64,000 nt of DNA from an uncultured Bacteroidales bacterium (GTDB lineage: Bacteria > Bacteroidota > Bacteroidia > Bacteroidales > Paludibacteraceae), in the NCBI GenBank assembly GCA_903911085.1, contig CAIWCC010000099.1:1-64000 (forward strand), in the 5' to 3' direction. The first letter of the stretch is position 1. Each line of letters starts with the position of its first letter. The notes below the pieces were generated by a model. The model ran no database searches. It saw only the letters and a list, made by a program, of their open reading frames with translations, and was not told where the DNA came from. Shown here piece after piece: positions 55,760 to 64,000 of the stretch. Made by a program: the position numbers and the translations under genes.

Positions 55760-55791
55760 CTCAAAGGTCAGTAAATAACTGACGCTTTGAG
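55760..55791 (-). terminator. Rho-independent terminator after the 1372-aa protein gene
   Basis: CTCAAAGGTCAGT (55760-55772) pairs with ACTGACGCTTTGAG (55778-55791) with one bulged base and a 5-nt loop. On the minus strand a T6 run follows two bases after the stem. It lies 17 bp past the stop codon at 55808. Confidence 0.85.
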
Positions 55792-55807
55792 TTTTTTTTC
55801 AGTTCGA

Positions 55808-58800
55808 CTAAAAAATGATTTTTTTCAGCCAATTCTTTCCACCAGCTTCAATTTTCACCATGTATATGCCTTTTGCTGAGAGATTTATTTCCAATGAAGT
55901 GTTGTTTGACGTTTTGTTAATCACCATGCGTCCAATTGCATCAAATACTCGAACATTTGCTTTTGCAACCAAATTATTAATTGACAGTTTACAGTTGACA
56001 ATTGACAGTTGAGGTGCATTTACATCAGTTTCATTTTCAATTGCAGTTGGAACACGCTGAGCAGTTATAGCAAAGCGTGAATTGTTTGTTCCAGCAGCAG
56101 CTGTAAATGTGTAATTGGAAGTTAATAAATTGGTGACAGTAGCTGGATTTGTTCCATTATCAGTTAACAACAACTTCGACAAACTTGGTGCTTGTGTAGC
56201 ATCAACACTAATAGTAGTAGTTCCAGCTGTTTTGGTATAAAAACCAATAGGAAGATTAACCACATTTGTCATTGGTAAAGCATTATATGAATAATTTACT
56301 CCGCCCAACATGGTATAAACTTGTGGTTTATCGGTTCCAATACCAATCATTTTTTCATAATCCTGACCAATTTCATAAGCTGTACTTTGATTATTATCCA
56401 TTATCAAGTTGGTTTTGTCAATTCCAGTAGAACTTGCAAAATTTATTTGAACCTTATCCGATAAATCTGTATCGACAGTTGTTTTTGCTCCTTGACGACC
56501 TAGATAGTTGAATGAAACTGTGTTTCCACTTCCTATCTGAACAAAATATGCTGCCATTGGTGGAATAGTATAATTTTCATTATTGCTAACGTCGGTATAA
56601 GTAACATTATTTCCATCGATAAATGACATGTGTGTAGCACTAGTTTTTGCTCCATTGCCATTAAAATTACTCAAATAAGGTAACCCAATTAAGTTCCAAC
56701 CATAATTATTACCACCTGCATCGCCAGTGAATGCTGAAACTGGAACGGTACGACCATCTGTTTCTGCATGAAGAACACTCGGAGTTAAAGGGATGGACAA
56801 TTCTACATTATATGTTGCACCTAGAGTTTTCAGACCAAATATATAACCTTTATTAGCTTGAAGAATTGTGCGTTCGGCCAAAGTAGGAGCTACAGCAATG
56901 TGTTTCCAGTTACTGCCTGTACCAAAGTTAGCACGCTTTTGACCATCGTAATACTTAATAAACCAATCGCCACCATCACCTAAAGTACCCAATGAATTAC
57001 CATCCGATTTGGTAATTTCAGCAACTGTTACATCGCATGGGAATGACATAAAATACCATTTCGTGTCATCGATGGTTTTAAACAAGCGCACCGTAGTAGC
57101 ATTAATATCGGCATCAATTTTTGCACTAAAGGTAGATGCATCTTTGCCTGCTTTTAATGTTACTGTTTCAACTGTTATTTGACTATTTACATTTAGTTTT
57201 CCACCAGCATCAACGGTTACACTATTTACTTTTGGTGACGAGTTTACTGTCAATGTACCGTTGTTAGAAACAGTTAAATTAGTTCCTGCATCAACAGCTA
57301 AATCACCCAAATTTTGTGTGGCTGCAACTGGTACAGTGTTTTGTTCTAAAATGGATATTGTACCAACGGCTGGTGTAAAACTATAATTGGTTGCTGATAA
57401 ACCGCTTACAATTGGTGTTATTGTAACGCCCGAAGTTCCGGAAGCTGTAGAATTGGTGAAAGTGCTTGAATAAGAAACCGAGCCGCTAATCACGCCTGCG
57501 CCTTCGCTATTTACAAATCCAGAAGGAGTATAAGTTCCACCAGCAGTTACCGAGGCTACTGCTGTTCCATAAGCCACCGATTGATTTCCTGCGGTGATGG
57601 TTAAAGCTACTTTGGCTATACTAAAAGTATAATCTGCCGATGTTGCCGCATTGTAATTAGTAGTTGCAGTTGCACTTGCCACCACTTTGTAATTTCCAGC
57701 ATTGGTAGGGGCTGTAGCTGATGAATATGCTGCACCATCTGTATTTGTATATAACAATGATGTAGTGCCAACTCCGCCATAAGTAATAGTGGATGGACCT
57801 TGCGCAGCACCAGTGTAAGTAAAGCTTTGAGTTCCCGAAACACTAATTGTAGGAGTGGCTTTTGTTACACCTCCCGAACAAGTAACATCTTTCTGTGTTG
57901 CATTTGTTGAAGTTAAAGTAACAACCTCACCGTTGTAATTTGCTACTGATAAACCTGTTTTCAAACGAACATGAACAGTTGTTGAACCAATTGTTCCAGC
58001 TGCACCAATCACAATTGCCGAACTGCTGAAAGTACTATTATCAGCCGAAACTTCGTAATTGGTTGTGGGTGTAACTGTGATTCCTGCCGACATATCAGCT
58101 CCACTTATTGTGAAGTTCTTACTTGTGGATGGACCAGCGTTATAAGCATAACCAAATTCGGTTAAAGTAGTAGCAGAAGCAGTAATTGTGGGTATACCAA
58201 TTGGAGTTCCTTTCAATGTAATAGTTCTGCTGGTCATACCAGAGCTTGCAATTGTCAATGTTGCGGTGATTTCTGCACCTGGCATAGGCGCTGTAAACGT
58301 AACTGGAATTGTTGTTCCTGCTAATGCTGTAGCTTGTAAGACAGTTGTTCCTGATGGCAAACTGAAATCAGTTCCTGTAACAGATAGCGTCAAATTGTCG
58401 GTTAAGTTACAGGCCTGAATAGGAATATTAATTGTTTGTACTGATCCCTGAGTAAGACTTCCAAAATTAACTATTTTATTTGATGCAAGATTTAGCACAT
58501 CGGGAATTACTGTATTATTTACAACTATGGCATCAAAGAGAATATTATTTGCAGCTATATTTTGACCCGAAAAGGTTAATTTACTGCTTGATGTTCCAAC
58601 AAATGTTGGGGTAGAAACATCAGCTAAAACAGCTGTGTTGTCTAAACCTTCATACATCAATTCTGTACCATCTAAAAATACTTTGTAAGTATTAGCTTGT
58701 GTTCCAGTTAAGTTCCTTGACTTGAAAGCTACCTTAAATGGTTGACTTAAATCAATTACAGGTGTAGTTAAATATGCTAAATCCAAAGCAGTAGAGGCCA

Positions 58801-59926
58801 GACAAACTGTTCCATTATTCGGTGTAGCTGCTTTATATTGATAGAGTTTATGCCCTGCCCAACCAGAAACCAGAGATAATGATACATCGTCTGTGATGGT
58901 TAGCATTGTTCCTAATGTAGTATTACTATTAGCAGTTGCATCATAATTTGAAAAATCTTCGTAAAATAAGTCGCAAGTTGCTGAAATTGGTATATCTAAT
59001 GAGGTTGCTCCAACGCTTTCTAAATGTAAATTAGCTGTTGTTGTTCCAATTGGTAAAGTAGAAGAAGCAGTAACATTTATTGTTGGAGTAGTTCCAGCAT
59101 TTAATGTGGCAGCTGTTATAGAAGAATTATCAATGGAAAAATAAGAAGCACCAGCACCTGTTAATGACACATTAGTTACATTTGTCAGATTCGAACCATT
59201 TATTACCACAGGAGTTGCAAGCGAATGCGTCTTTGAAACTTTCAATGAAATACTTGCTTTGTTGGCTGCAATTGTACCAGCATATGTTACTGTACCAAAG
59301 ACTTCAATTTTATCAATTGTTAGTTGAATTGCTGTATTTGCGGCTGAGGCTCCAATAGCTATATATTGTGCTGTTGCATTACTTACTGAAGGAATTGGAT
59401 TTACTACTGTTACACCCGAAGCTGTATTTTCTGTTAATGGATAAGTTGCAAAGGAAAGTGTACCACAACTTGCATTACTTATTGCGTACGTTTTAGTAGT
59501 TGGATAAGCACTTGTTCCAAAATTTAATTGAATGATACCATTTGTCCCTATTGTTGCAACACTTCTTTTGAAAGTTACATCAACCCGGTTAACATCAAAT
59601 TGACTTGCTCCTGTACCTTTTGTAATTGTAAACTGTACTGTTTTAAAATTTGGAGAAGCAATTCCAGTACCTGTATTCCAGTTACTGGTAACTAAAGCAT
59701 CGCCAGAATATGAAGCGGTTATACCTGATCCAATCATTATATCAGACAGTGTAATGCCTGTAGCGACATTTGTTGCAGTTATTGAACCACCTGTAAACTC
59801 ATACTGTCCAATAAGAACATCCGCTGCAAATAACGAAGGAGAATAAAATAAAAAAAGACACAAAATGATTGTAAGAAGTTTTTCTTTAAGACATAACTTC
59901 AGATAGAAAGTGATTAGTTTTTTCAT
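55808..59926 (-). CDS. Very large secreted adhesin-like protein with MBG repeat and T9SS CTD
   Basis: 1372 aa, signal peptide ending at PSLFA. Residues of about 30-590 repeat the domain plan of the 657-aa neighbour (ADVLIGQYEFTGG, CDLFYEDFSNYD, FKVAFKSRNLTG). Then comes an Ig-like domain (about 590-700: NFTISGADMSAGITV, ATQKDVTCSGG) and MBG-type domains (about 700-870: FTYTGAAQGPSTITYGG, LTITAGNQSVAYGTAV). A long beta-rich region (about 870-1290) and the CTD follow. In-frame copies of a short TTGACAGTT repeat sit just before the CTD (55980-56010). No enzyme motif was found. Its promoter carries the HTCS-type operator (60005-60071), so it is probably induced with the PUL and may bind cells to the substrate. 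Confidence 0.78.
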   Translation of the reverse strand: MKKLITFYLKLCLKEKLLTIILCLFLFYSPSLFAADVLIGQYEFTGGSITATNVATGITLSDIMIGSGITASYSGDALVTSNWNTGTGIASPNFKTVQFTITKGTGASQFDVNRVDVTFKRSVATIGTNGIIQLNFGTSAYPTTKTYAISNASCGTLSFATYPLTENTASGVTVVNPIPSVSNATAQYIAIGASAANTAIQLTIDKIEVFGTVTYAGTIAANKASISLKVSKTHSLATPVVINGSNLTNVTNVSLTGAGASYFSIDNSSITAATLNAGTTPTINVTASSTLPIGTTTANLHLESVGATSLDIPISATCDLFYEDFSNYDATANSNTTLGTMLTITDDVSLSLVSGWAGHKLYQYKAATPNNGTVCLASTALDLAYLTTPVIDLSQPFKVAFKSRNLTGTQANTYKVFLDGTELMYEGLDNTAVLADVSTPTFVGTSSSKLTFSGQNIAANNILFDAIVVNNTVIPDVLNLASNKIVNFGSLTQGSVQTINIPIQACNLTDNLTLSVTGTDFSLPSGTTVLQATALAGTTIPVTFTAPMPGAEITATLTIASSGMTSRTITLKGTPIGIPTITASATTLTEFGYAYNAGPSTSKNFTISGADMSAGITVTPTTNYEVSADNSTFSSSAIVIGAAGTIGSTTVHVRLKTGLSVANYNGEVVTLTSTNATQKDVTCSGGVTKATPTISVSGTQSFTYTGAAQGPSTITYGGVGTTSLLYTNTDGAAYSSATAPTNAGNYKVVASATATTNYNAATSADYTFSIAKVALTITAGNQSVAYGTAVASVTAGGTYTPSGFVNSEGAGVISGSVSYSSTFTNSTASGTSGVTITPIVSGLSATNYSFTPAVGTISILEQNTVPVAATQNLGDLAVDAGTNLTVSNNGTLTVNSSPKVNSVTVDAGGKLNVNSQITVETVTLKAGKDASTFSAKIDADINATTVRLFKTIDDTKWYFMSFPCDVTVAEITKSDGNSLGTLGDGGDWFIKYYDGQKRANFGTGSNWKHIAVAPTLAERTILQANKGYIFGLKTLGATYNVELSIPLTPSVLHAETDGRTVPVSAFTGDAGGNNYGWNLIGLPYLSNFNGNGAKTSATHMSFIDGNNVTYTDVSNNENYTIPPMAAYFVQIGSGNTVSFNYLGRQGAKTTVDTDLSDKVQINFASSTGIDKTNLIMDNNQSTAYEIGQDYEKMIGIGTDKPQVYTMLGGVNYSYNALPMTNVVNLPIGFYTKTAGTTTISVDATQAPSLSKLLLTDNGTNPATVTNLLTSNYTFTAAAGTNNSRFAITAQRVPTAIENETDVNAPQLSIVNCKLSINNLVAKANVRVFDAIGRMVINKTSNNTSLEINLSAKGIYMVKIEAGGKNWLKKIIF

Positions 59927-60004
59927 ACTTTTGTGATTTTATTGATTTAAATAAATAGATTGTTCAACTGCTTTTTTTTTACGAAAAAACAGAATTTGAT
60001 TTTG

Positions 60005-60071
60005 CAAATATATTATAAGAATCTAGCATCGATAGGGGGTAGATTCATAAATTAGAAGGGGCAAAATCGTA
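60005..60071 (-). promoter_or_regulatory. Putative HTCS operator and promoter for the 1372-aa protein
   Basis: On the minus strand, distal half site TACGATTTTGCCCC begins at 60071 and proximal half site TATGAATCTACCCCC at 60049, 22 bp later. A perfect -7 box TATATTTG begins at 60012, 37 bp after the proximal site. It lies about 48 kb from the HTCS gene and extends the presumed regulon to the right part of the window. The rest of the 59927-60224 gap shows nothing else I can support. Confidence 0.7.
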
Positions 60072-60224
60072 ATTCAATAAATATAATCTTTTATAATCTC
60101 CAAAAACACTTATAAATTTTTGGTAATAATTGAATATGCAAAATGTGAATGCTAAATCTTTGTTGTGCGGTATTACAGCTTGAAAATGAGTAGTATATGA
60201 AGTGTTGCGGTAGGGATTAAAATA

Positions 60225-62120
60225 TTAAAAGCTGTCATCACCGTTAATATTTTTTCCTTTTAGAGCGTGCAGCATAAGTTCCATCAAGTTATTGGCAGGA
60301 TTCATTGCTTTGTTCTTATTGGTTTGTTCAAATCTGGTTTCAACAGCATCTAAAATTTGCAGTTGTTTTTCATTGTCAAGCGAAACTAAAAGATGCATTG
60401 TCATACGTAATAGTTCTGGATCTTTTTGAAGTAATAAAATCTGAACATTTTCTTTAAATTTGAAGTTCTCAGAAATCTTGAAAAGTAGTACAGAAAGATT
60501 AATTTGAGCAGGTGGAAAATCTTCGGTTGCAAGCAATTTAAGCAATTGTTTTTCCTTGTTTTTCAAACTGCACTCTTGTGAAAACAATCCAATACTTGCC
60601 CAATACCGAACATATTTGTTTTTATCAGATAATAATTTCATCTGTTCATTTACTGCATTCTTGCCTTTTCCTACCAATAATGCTGCATCTAGAATTTCTT
60701 TTATTGGATAATTGTTATCGTCAGCAGCCAATTGATAAGGCATTATTTTAGTAGTTTTAAACGCATATTCAGTCATAAAGTGGGCATCTCGCACTTTAAT
60801 CAATTCATTTTTCAGAGCATTACGCAGTTCATCAGCTTTTGTTTTTAATTCGGGTTTTTCAATCAAATTCACCGTTTCCCAAGTATCGTTTTGCAGGTCA
60901 AACAGGTATTCGGCTTGTCGGGGTTCGAGAATGGATTTTTGTTTGTCGTTGAGCAAGTTGGCTTTGTAATCGACACGAATTTGTTTTTGCAAATCGCTTA
61001 CGTCGTAGTACATATTCCATCGCACAAAAGGCTGAAACGGCATAAAAACACGGGTGAACAAATAGCGGCCATCGGTCACCGACCGTGAAAGTTCGCTACT
61101 TTCATCCGTTCTGTCCAGTGCCGGAAAAACATATTTCCTTTTGGCAGTGGGAGTGGAGCCCATAAACACCCGACCTTTCATATAATCGGGCAATGGAATA
61201 CCTGCAAGTTTCAACACCGTTGGCGCCATATCATCAAAACTGACTAATTCATCCGTTCCTACACCCGCGCCCCAAGGCGAAAGATGCTTGTATATGGGTG
61301 GAAACCATGCTATAAAAGCCACTTTATAACCCAAATTCACAGCACTGCCTTTTCCCCGCGTAATGCCTTCGCCATGGTCGCTGAAACAAAAAACAATAGT
61401 GCTGTCCTTTAATCCATCACGTTCCAACCTATCGAGCCATTGTCCAAATTCCTTATCCATGAGCGAGATAGAATTATAAACCCGAGAAATATTGTGTTGC
61501 ATTTCGGGCGAATTCCGATAAAACTCGGGCATTATGAGATTTCCCTCTTTTATCTTTTCGGAGTCATCCAGTTTAGAAAGCACTTTCTGTTCATAATCAG
61601 TCCAAGAGTTTGTCATGGTGCGCGACTGGTGACTGGCTACACTGTTATAAACCGCAAAAAATGGTTGCCCGGGGCGTCGATTCCACCAACCGGCTTTTTC
61701 CGAACAATCGTCCCATGCATCGGCAATAAATTGTTTTGCATTAAAGATATTGTAATCTGTTTTTACATTATTGGCAGTATAATAGCCTGCTTGCCGCAAG
61801 TAATATGGAAACCCTTTAATGTTTTCAGGAATGGCATATCCGCTGCGATGATTGCCGGTTCCCATGCCCGAAGGCCGCACTCCGGTAATTAAACAAAACC
61901 TACTTGCCGACGAAACCGCACCTGTTGAATAGGCCGCATCGAACCGCACACCTTCTTTTGCAAGATGGTCAATATTGGGTGTATGTGCTTGTTTATTGCC
62001 ATAGCATCCAATAAACTCAGGCGAAGTATCTTCGTATGTCAGCCAGAGAATATTGGGTTTTTGCTGTGCAAAAAGTGCTGATGAAAGTGCTAATGCGGTA
62101 AATGTAAGTTGCGATTTCAT
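60225..62120 (-). CDS. Sulfatase, S1 type, with S-S-A-S-R active site and C-terminal helical repeats
   Basis: 631 aa from ATG 62120 (the frame extends further upstream, but ATG 62120 opens the signal peptide MKSQLTFTALALSSALFAQ). Blocks: NILWLTYEDTSPEFIGCYG (metal site), active-site S70-S-A-S-R followed by FCLITG, FCFSDHGEG, and MAPTVLKLAGIP. Ala replaces the usual Pro of the signature, a variant known in some S1 subfamilies, and Ser is again the residue to be oxidised. The last 130 or so residues (YVRYWASIGLFSQEC, LRMTMHLLVSLDNEKQLQ) look like HEAT-type repeats. The sulfate linkage attacked is unknown. A 311-bp gap with a long inverted repeat lies upstream, so it may be transcribed alone. 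Confidence 0.92.
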   Translation of the reverse strand: MKSQLTFTALALSSALFAQQKPNILWLTYEDTSPEFIGCYGNKQAHTPNIDHLAKEGVRFDAAYSTGAVSSASRFCLITGVRPSGMGTGNHRSGYAIPENIKGFPYYLRQAGYYTANNVKTDYNIFNAKQFIADAWDDCSEKAGWWNRRPGQPFFAVYNSVASHQSRTMTNSWTDYEQKVLSKLDDSEKIKEGNLIMPEFYRNSPEMQHNISRVYNSISLMDKEFGQWLDRLERDGLKDSTIVFCFSDHGEGITRGKGSAVNLGYKVAFIAWFPPIYKHLSPWGAGVGTDELVSFDDMAPTVLKLAGIPLPDYMKGRVFMGSTPTAKRKYVFPALDRTDESSELSRSVTDGRYLFTRVFMPFQPFVRWNMYYDVSDLQKQIRVDYKANLLNDKQKSILEPRQAEYLFDLQNDTWETVNLIEKPELKTKADELRNALKNELIKVRDAHFMTEYAFKTTKIMPYQLAADDNNYPIKEILDAALLVGKGKNAVNEQMKLLSDKNKYVRYWASIGLFSQECSLKNKEKQLLKLLATEDFPPAQINLSVLLFKISENFKFKENVQILLLQKDPELLRMTMHLLVSLDNEKQLQILDAVETRFEQTNKNKAMNPANNLMELMLHALKGKNINGDDSF

Positions 62121-62194
62121 GGATTTGAATAAATAATGCAAATTAAGACTGAATCTATTAGTGTTTATATAAGTTGAATTTAAAGATAATAGCA

Positions 62195-62365
62195 CGCGGA
62201 TTTACGCTGATATAGCGGATCTAATACGGATTTAATCTCGCCTTTGGCGAGCTGATTAAGACTCAGTTCTTTAAATCAGACCCGATTTATCGGGGATAAA
62301 AATCCGTTATAAATCCGTTTTTACTTTTTATCAGTACAAATCCGCTAAATCCGCGTAAATCCGCG
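62195..62365. repeat. Long inverted-repeat element (MITE/REP-like) upstream of the sulfatase
   Basis: The 26-bp left arm, starting CGCGGATTTACGC at 62195, matches the reverse complement of 62340-62365 at 24 of 26 positions. Inside are further copies of the ACGGATTT motif in both orientations and two small hairpins, TCGCC/GGCGA (62238-62250) and CCCGAT/ATCGGG (62281-62294). The element is richer in G and C than its flanks and accounts for most of the 311-bp gene-free gap at 62121-62430. It looks like a non-coding mobile repeat. Confidence 0.7.
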
Positions 62366-62430
62366 TTCCAATTCTTAGTTTTAAAAAAATTAAAAGTCAA
62401 TCTATCAAACATATAAAACTTGTATTAGTT

Positions 62431-63894
62431 CTATTTCACGGCAAATTTTACCGCAATCGTTGATGCTTTTGAAGTTAATTTGAGCAGATAAATACCATTG
62501 GTTGGAGTTTGAATTGTGAATGAATTTCTACCAACATAACTTTCAATGTGTTGTGTTTTTATAATACGTCCGGTCATATCAATTAACTGTAAACCAATAG
62601 TTTCGTTTTGTGTCAACTCATAACTTACATTCATGCTTTTTGACCCATTTTGCGAAACAATAATATTTGCCGTATTACCTTTAATAGTATAAACTCCCGA
62701 ATTAGCATCAGGTGCATACGCGCCACTCATATCATACGCAAAACCGCCCATGGTGAAATCCTCGTCTCCAATCTCGTTGTCTTTTCCAAAACAAACATAG
62801 CTTTCATTTTCAACCCGTTCAAGTTTTAAATCATCTATCCAGAAGTGGCAGGCAGCAGTTGGATTATTAATCAAATCAACCACAATCGTCCCTTCCTTTG
62901 TAACATCAAACACATATTGTTTAAAATTATAAGCCAAATTGCCATTAATCATTGTGTTTGAAGCAATTAGCGTAACGGTATCTGTTGACAACAACTTTAT
63001 AGAACCTGTGTATTTATGATAAGCCAATCTGGTTTTTGACCAATAAGAAAGGCGGTAACGGCCAGGATTGGTAACTAATTTTTTAATCCACACATGACCC
63101 GATGTTCCATTTGTACCCCAAAGCGAACTTGCCCCAGCCTTTACATTTGCTTTAATGGTATCAATTCCCATGGTTGCCCAAGAGCTGTACGTAATATCAG
63201 CATCGGTTGATAGAGCAAAAAGGAATCCACCTTCGTTATCGTATTTTTTAGCAGGATGTGGCGGTGTGGCAAAACTATTCAGCGTTTCAATAACCGAATC
63301 CTTTAAAATTGATTCAACTCCTTTGTAAGCGGCTCTTGAACTAATTGCACCATCCACATCAATCAGTCCAATTGGTTCGGAATCGCGATAAATATAGGCT
63401 TTATCCGTTGCATCAACTGCCACACGGTAGGTGTGCATCAATTTGTTATTCAGATTAGTAGCTATTACTTCTTTGACAACCGAAGGATAGTAAGTCATGT
63501 TGTACACCGAATTCGTATCAATGCCAATTTGAACGCGCTTGCCAACAACACCCTGCATTTCGAGTATAAATCCATTTGTTGTCGATTTATTTACCGCAAC
63601 TTTCGCCTCAACTGTGTATGGACCACTGATTGCAAATCCTTTTGAAGCTGGCAACGACCATAAAATGGGTGAAAAATTCACACTCCGAACATTCAAATTT
63701 AAGCCTTCGGCGGTTTGAGTATAGGTAATGCTGTCGGGTTTGCCAATGTTTTTGGTAAAAATCAGAGAGTCGGGTTTACCCTGACCATCGTACAATTTGT
63801 TGGTTAACATGCCTTTAACGGGAAGTTCGGCCTGCAAATTTGTTGCACAAATACTAAGTATTGTTACAACTAAAAAAAGCGTAGTTTTTTTCAT
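62431..63894 (-). CDS. Secreted carbohydrate-binding-like protein with T9SS CTD
   Basis: 487 aa, signal peptide ending at ATNLQA. The first domain (about 25-170) is LamG-like, with GPYTVEAKVAVNKSTTNGF and VVGKRVQIGIDTNS. It resembles the first module of the 801-aa protein at 49520-51925. The second (about 215-370: YDNEGGFLFALS, PGRYRLSYWSKTR, CHFWIDDLKLERVE) is CBM4/9-like. A CTD follows (QLIDMTGRIIKTQ, TNGIYLLKLTS). No catalytic residues are evident. It begins 12 bp after the stop of the gene cut by the right edge and is probably co-transcribed with it. Confidence 0.78.
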   Translation of the reverse strand: MKKTTLFLVVTILSICATNLQAELPVKGMLTNKLYDGQGKPDSLIFTKNIGKPDSITYTQTAEGLNLNVRSVNFSPILWSLPASKGFAISGPYTVEAKVAVNKSTTNGFILEMQGVVGKRVQIGIDTNSVYNMTYYPSVVKEVIATNLNNKLMHTYRVAVDATDKAYIYRDSEPIGLIDVDGAISSRAAYKGVESILKDSVIETLNSFATPPHPAKKYDNEGGFLFALSTDADITYSSWATMGIDTIKANVKAGASSLWGTNGTSGHVWIKKLVTNPGRYRLSYWSKTRLAYHKYTGSIKLLSTDTVTLIASNTMINGNLAYNFKQYVFDVTKEGTIVVDLINNPTAACHFWIDDLKLERVENESYVCFGKDNEIGDEDFTMGGFAYDMSGAYAPDANSGVYTIKGNTANIIVSQNGSKSMNVSYELTQNETIGLQLIDMTGRIIKTQHIESYVGRNSFTIQTPTNGIYLLKLTSKASTIAVKFAVK

Positions 63895-63906
63895 GATAAT
63901 TTTTAT

Positions 63907-64000
63907 TTAAAAAGTAAGTAATATTTTTTGTGATTGACTGACACCATTTCTGGTGCATTTTACGATATAAAACCCATGTTGATTTATGCTAATTTGTTGA
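63907..64000 (-). CDS. C-terminal end of a T9SS-exported protein (partial, runs off the right edge)
   Basis: Only the last 30 residues are visible, ending at TAA 63909-63907. They read QQISINQHGFYIVKCTRNG then VSQSQKILLTF, which matches the final strands of a T9SS type A CTD (pattern GFYIVK...KILL). The body of the protein lies beyond base 64000, so nothing can be said of its function. Confidence 0.7.
   Translation of the reverse strand, partial: QQISINQHGFYIVKCTRNGVSQSQKILLTF

Noticed and set aside
57616-57843. Separate small gene inside the 1372-aa protein
   Set aside because: Same strand, other frame, low-complexity composition from the MBG-repeat region; a shadow frame.

Overview
This window is AT-rich DNA from a member of the Bacteroidota, most likely an anaerobic or gut/sediment Bacteroidales-type organism that has a type IX secretion system (T9SS). 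Four observations support this. There is a SusC/SusD pair, and a one-protein hybrid two-component regulator (HTCS). Promoters have the Bacteroidota form TAnnTTTG and genes lack Shine-Dalgarno sequences. At least fourteen proteins end in a T9SS type A C-terminal sorting domain (CTD). No rRNA, tRNA, CRISPR array, phage or intact insertion sequence was seen.

Nearly everything belongs to one large polysaccharide utilization locus (PUL) aimed at a fucose-rich, sulfated and probably O-acetylated glycan. It encodes one GH95 and three GH29 alpha-L-fucosidases, five S1-type sulfatases (one cut by the left edge), and a sialate-type O-acetylesterase. It also encodes three paralogous right-handed beta-helix proteins, a clan GH-A-like enzyme with a CBM6, a GH128-like enzyme, an M60-type glycoprotein peptidase, and several secreted carbohydrate-binding or adhesin-like proteins. 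Fucoidan, sulfated fucan and fucosylated mucin or glycoprotein all remain possible substrates. The M60 peptidase and the esterase lean towards a glycoprotein; the sulfatases, beta-helix proteins and T9SS cargo would fit an algal or animal fucan.

Layout: 1-2815 (minus) sulfatase and GH95. 2920-3321 (minus) small exported protein. 3659-7817 (plus) beta-helix protein and GH-A/CBM6 enzyme. 8069-12079 (plus) HTCS. 12213-21075 (plus) two giant paralogous proteins of unknown family. 21127-27277 (plus) SusC, SusD and two related binding proteins. 27461-31318 (plus) two GH29. 31290-53352 (minus) a long run of sulfatases, GH29, M60, a DUF1566 gene broken by a stop codon, a metallophosphoesterase, two beta-helix proteins, the GH128-like enzyme, a module protein and the esterase. 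53665-59926 (minus) two large adhesin-like proteins. 60225-64000 (minus) a sulfatase and two further T9SS proteins, one cut by the right edge.

Two observations stand out. First, five promoters (for the genes starting at 3321, 3659, 12213, 16432 and 59926) share a direct-repeat element. Its two half sites (consensus about TACGAATyTACCCCC) are 21-22 bp apart, and the proximal one begins exactly 37 bp before the -7 box. This looks like the operator of the HTCS and so defines a regulon from the sequence alone. Second, the two giant proteins (1352 and 1547 aa) next to SusC carry conserved acidic motifs typical of glycan-active enzymes but match no family I recognise. They are the best candidates for an undescribed enzyme family.
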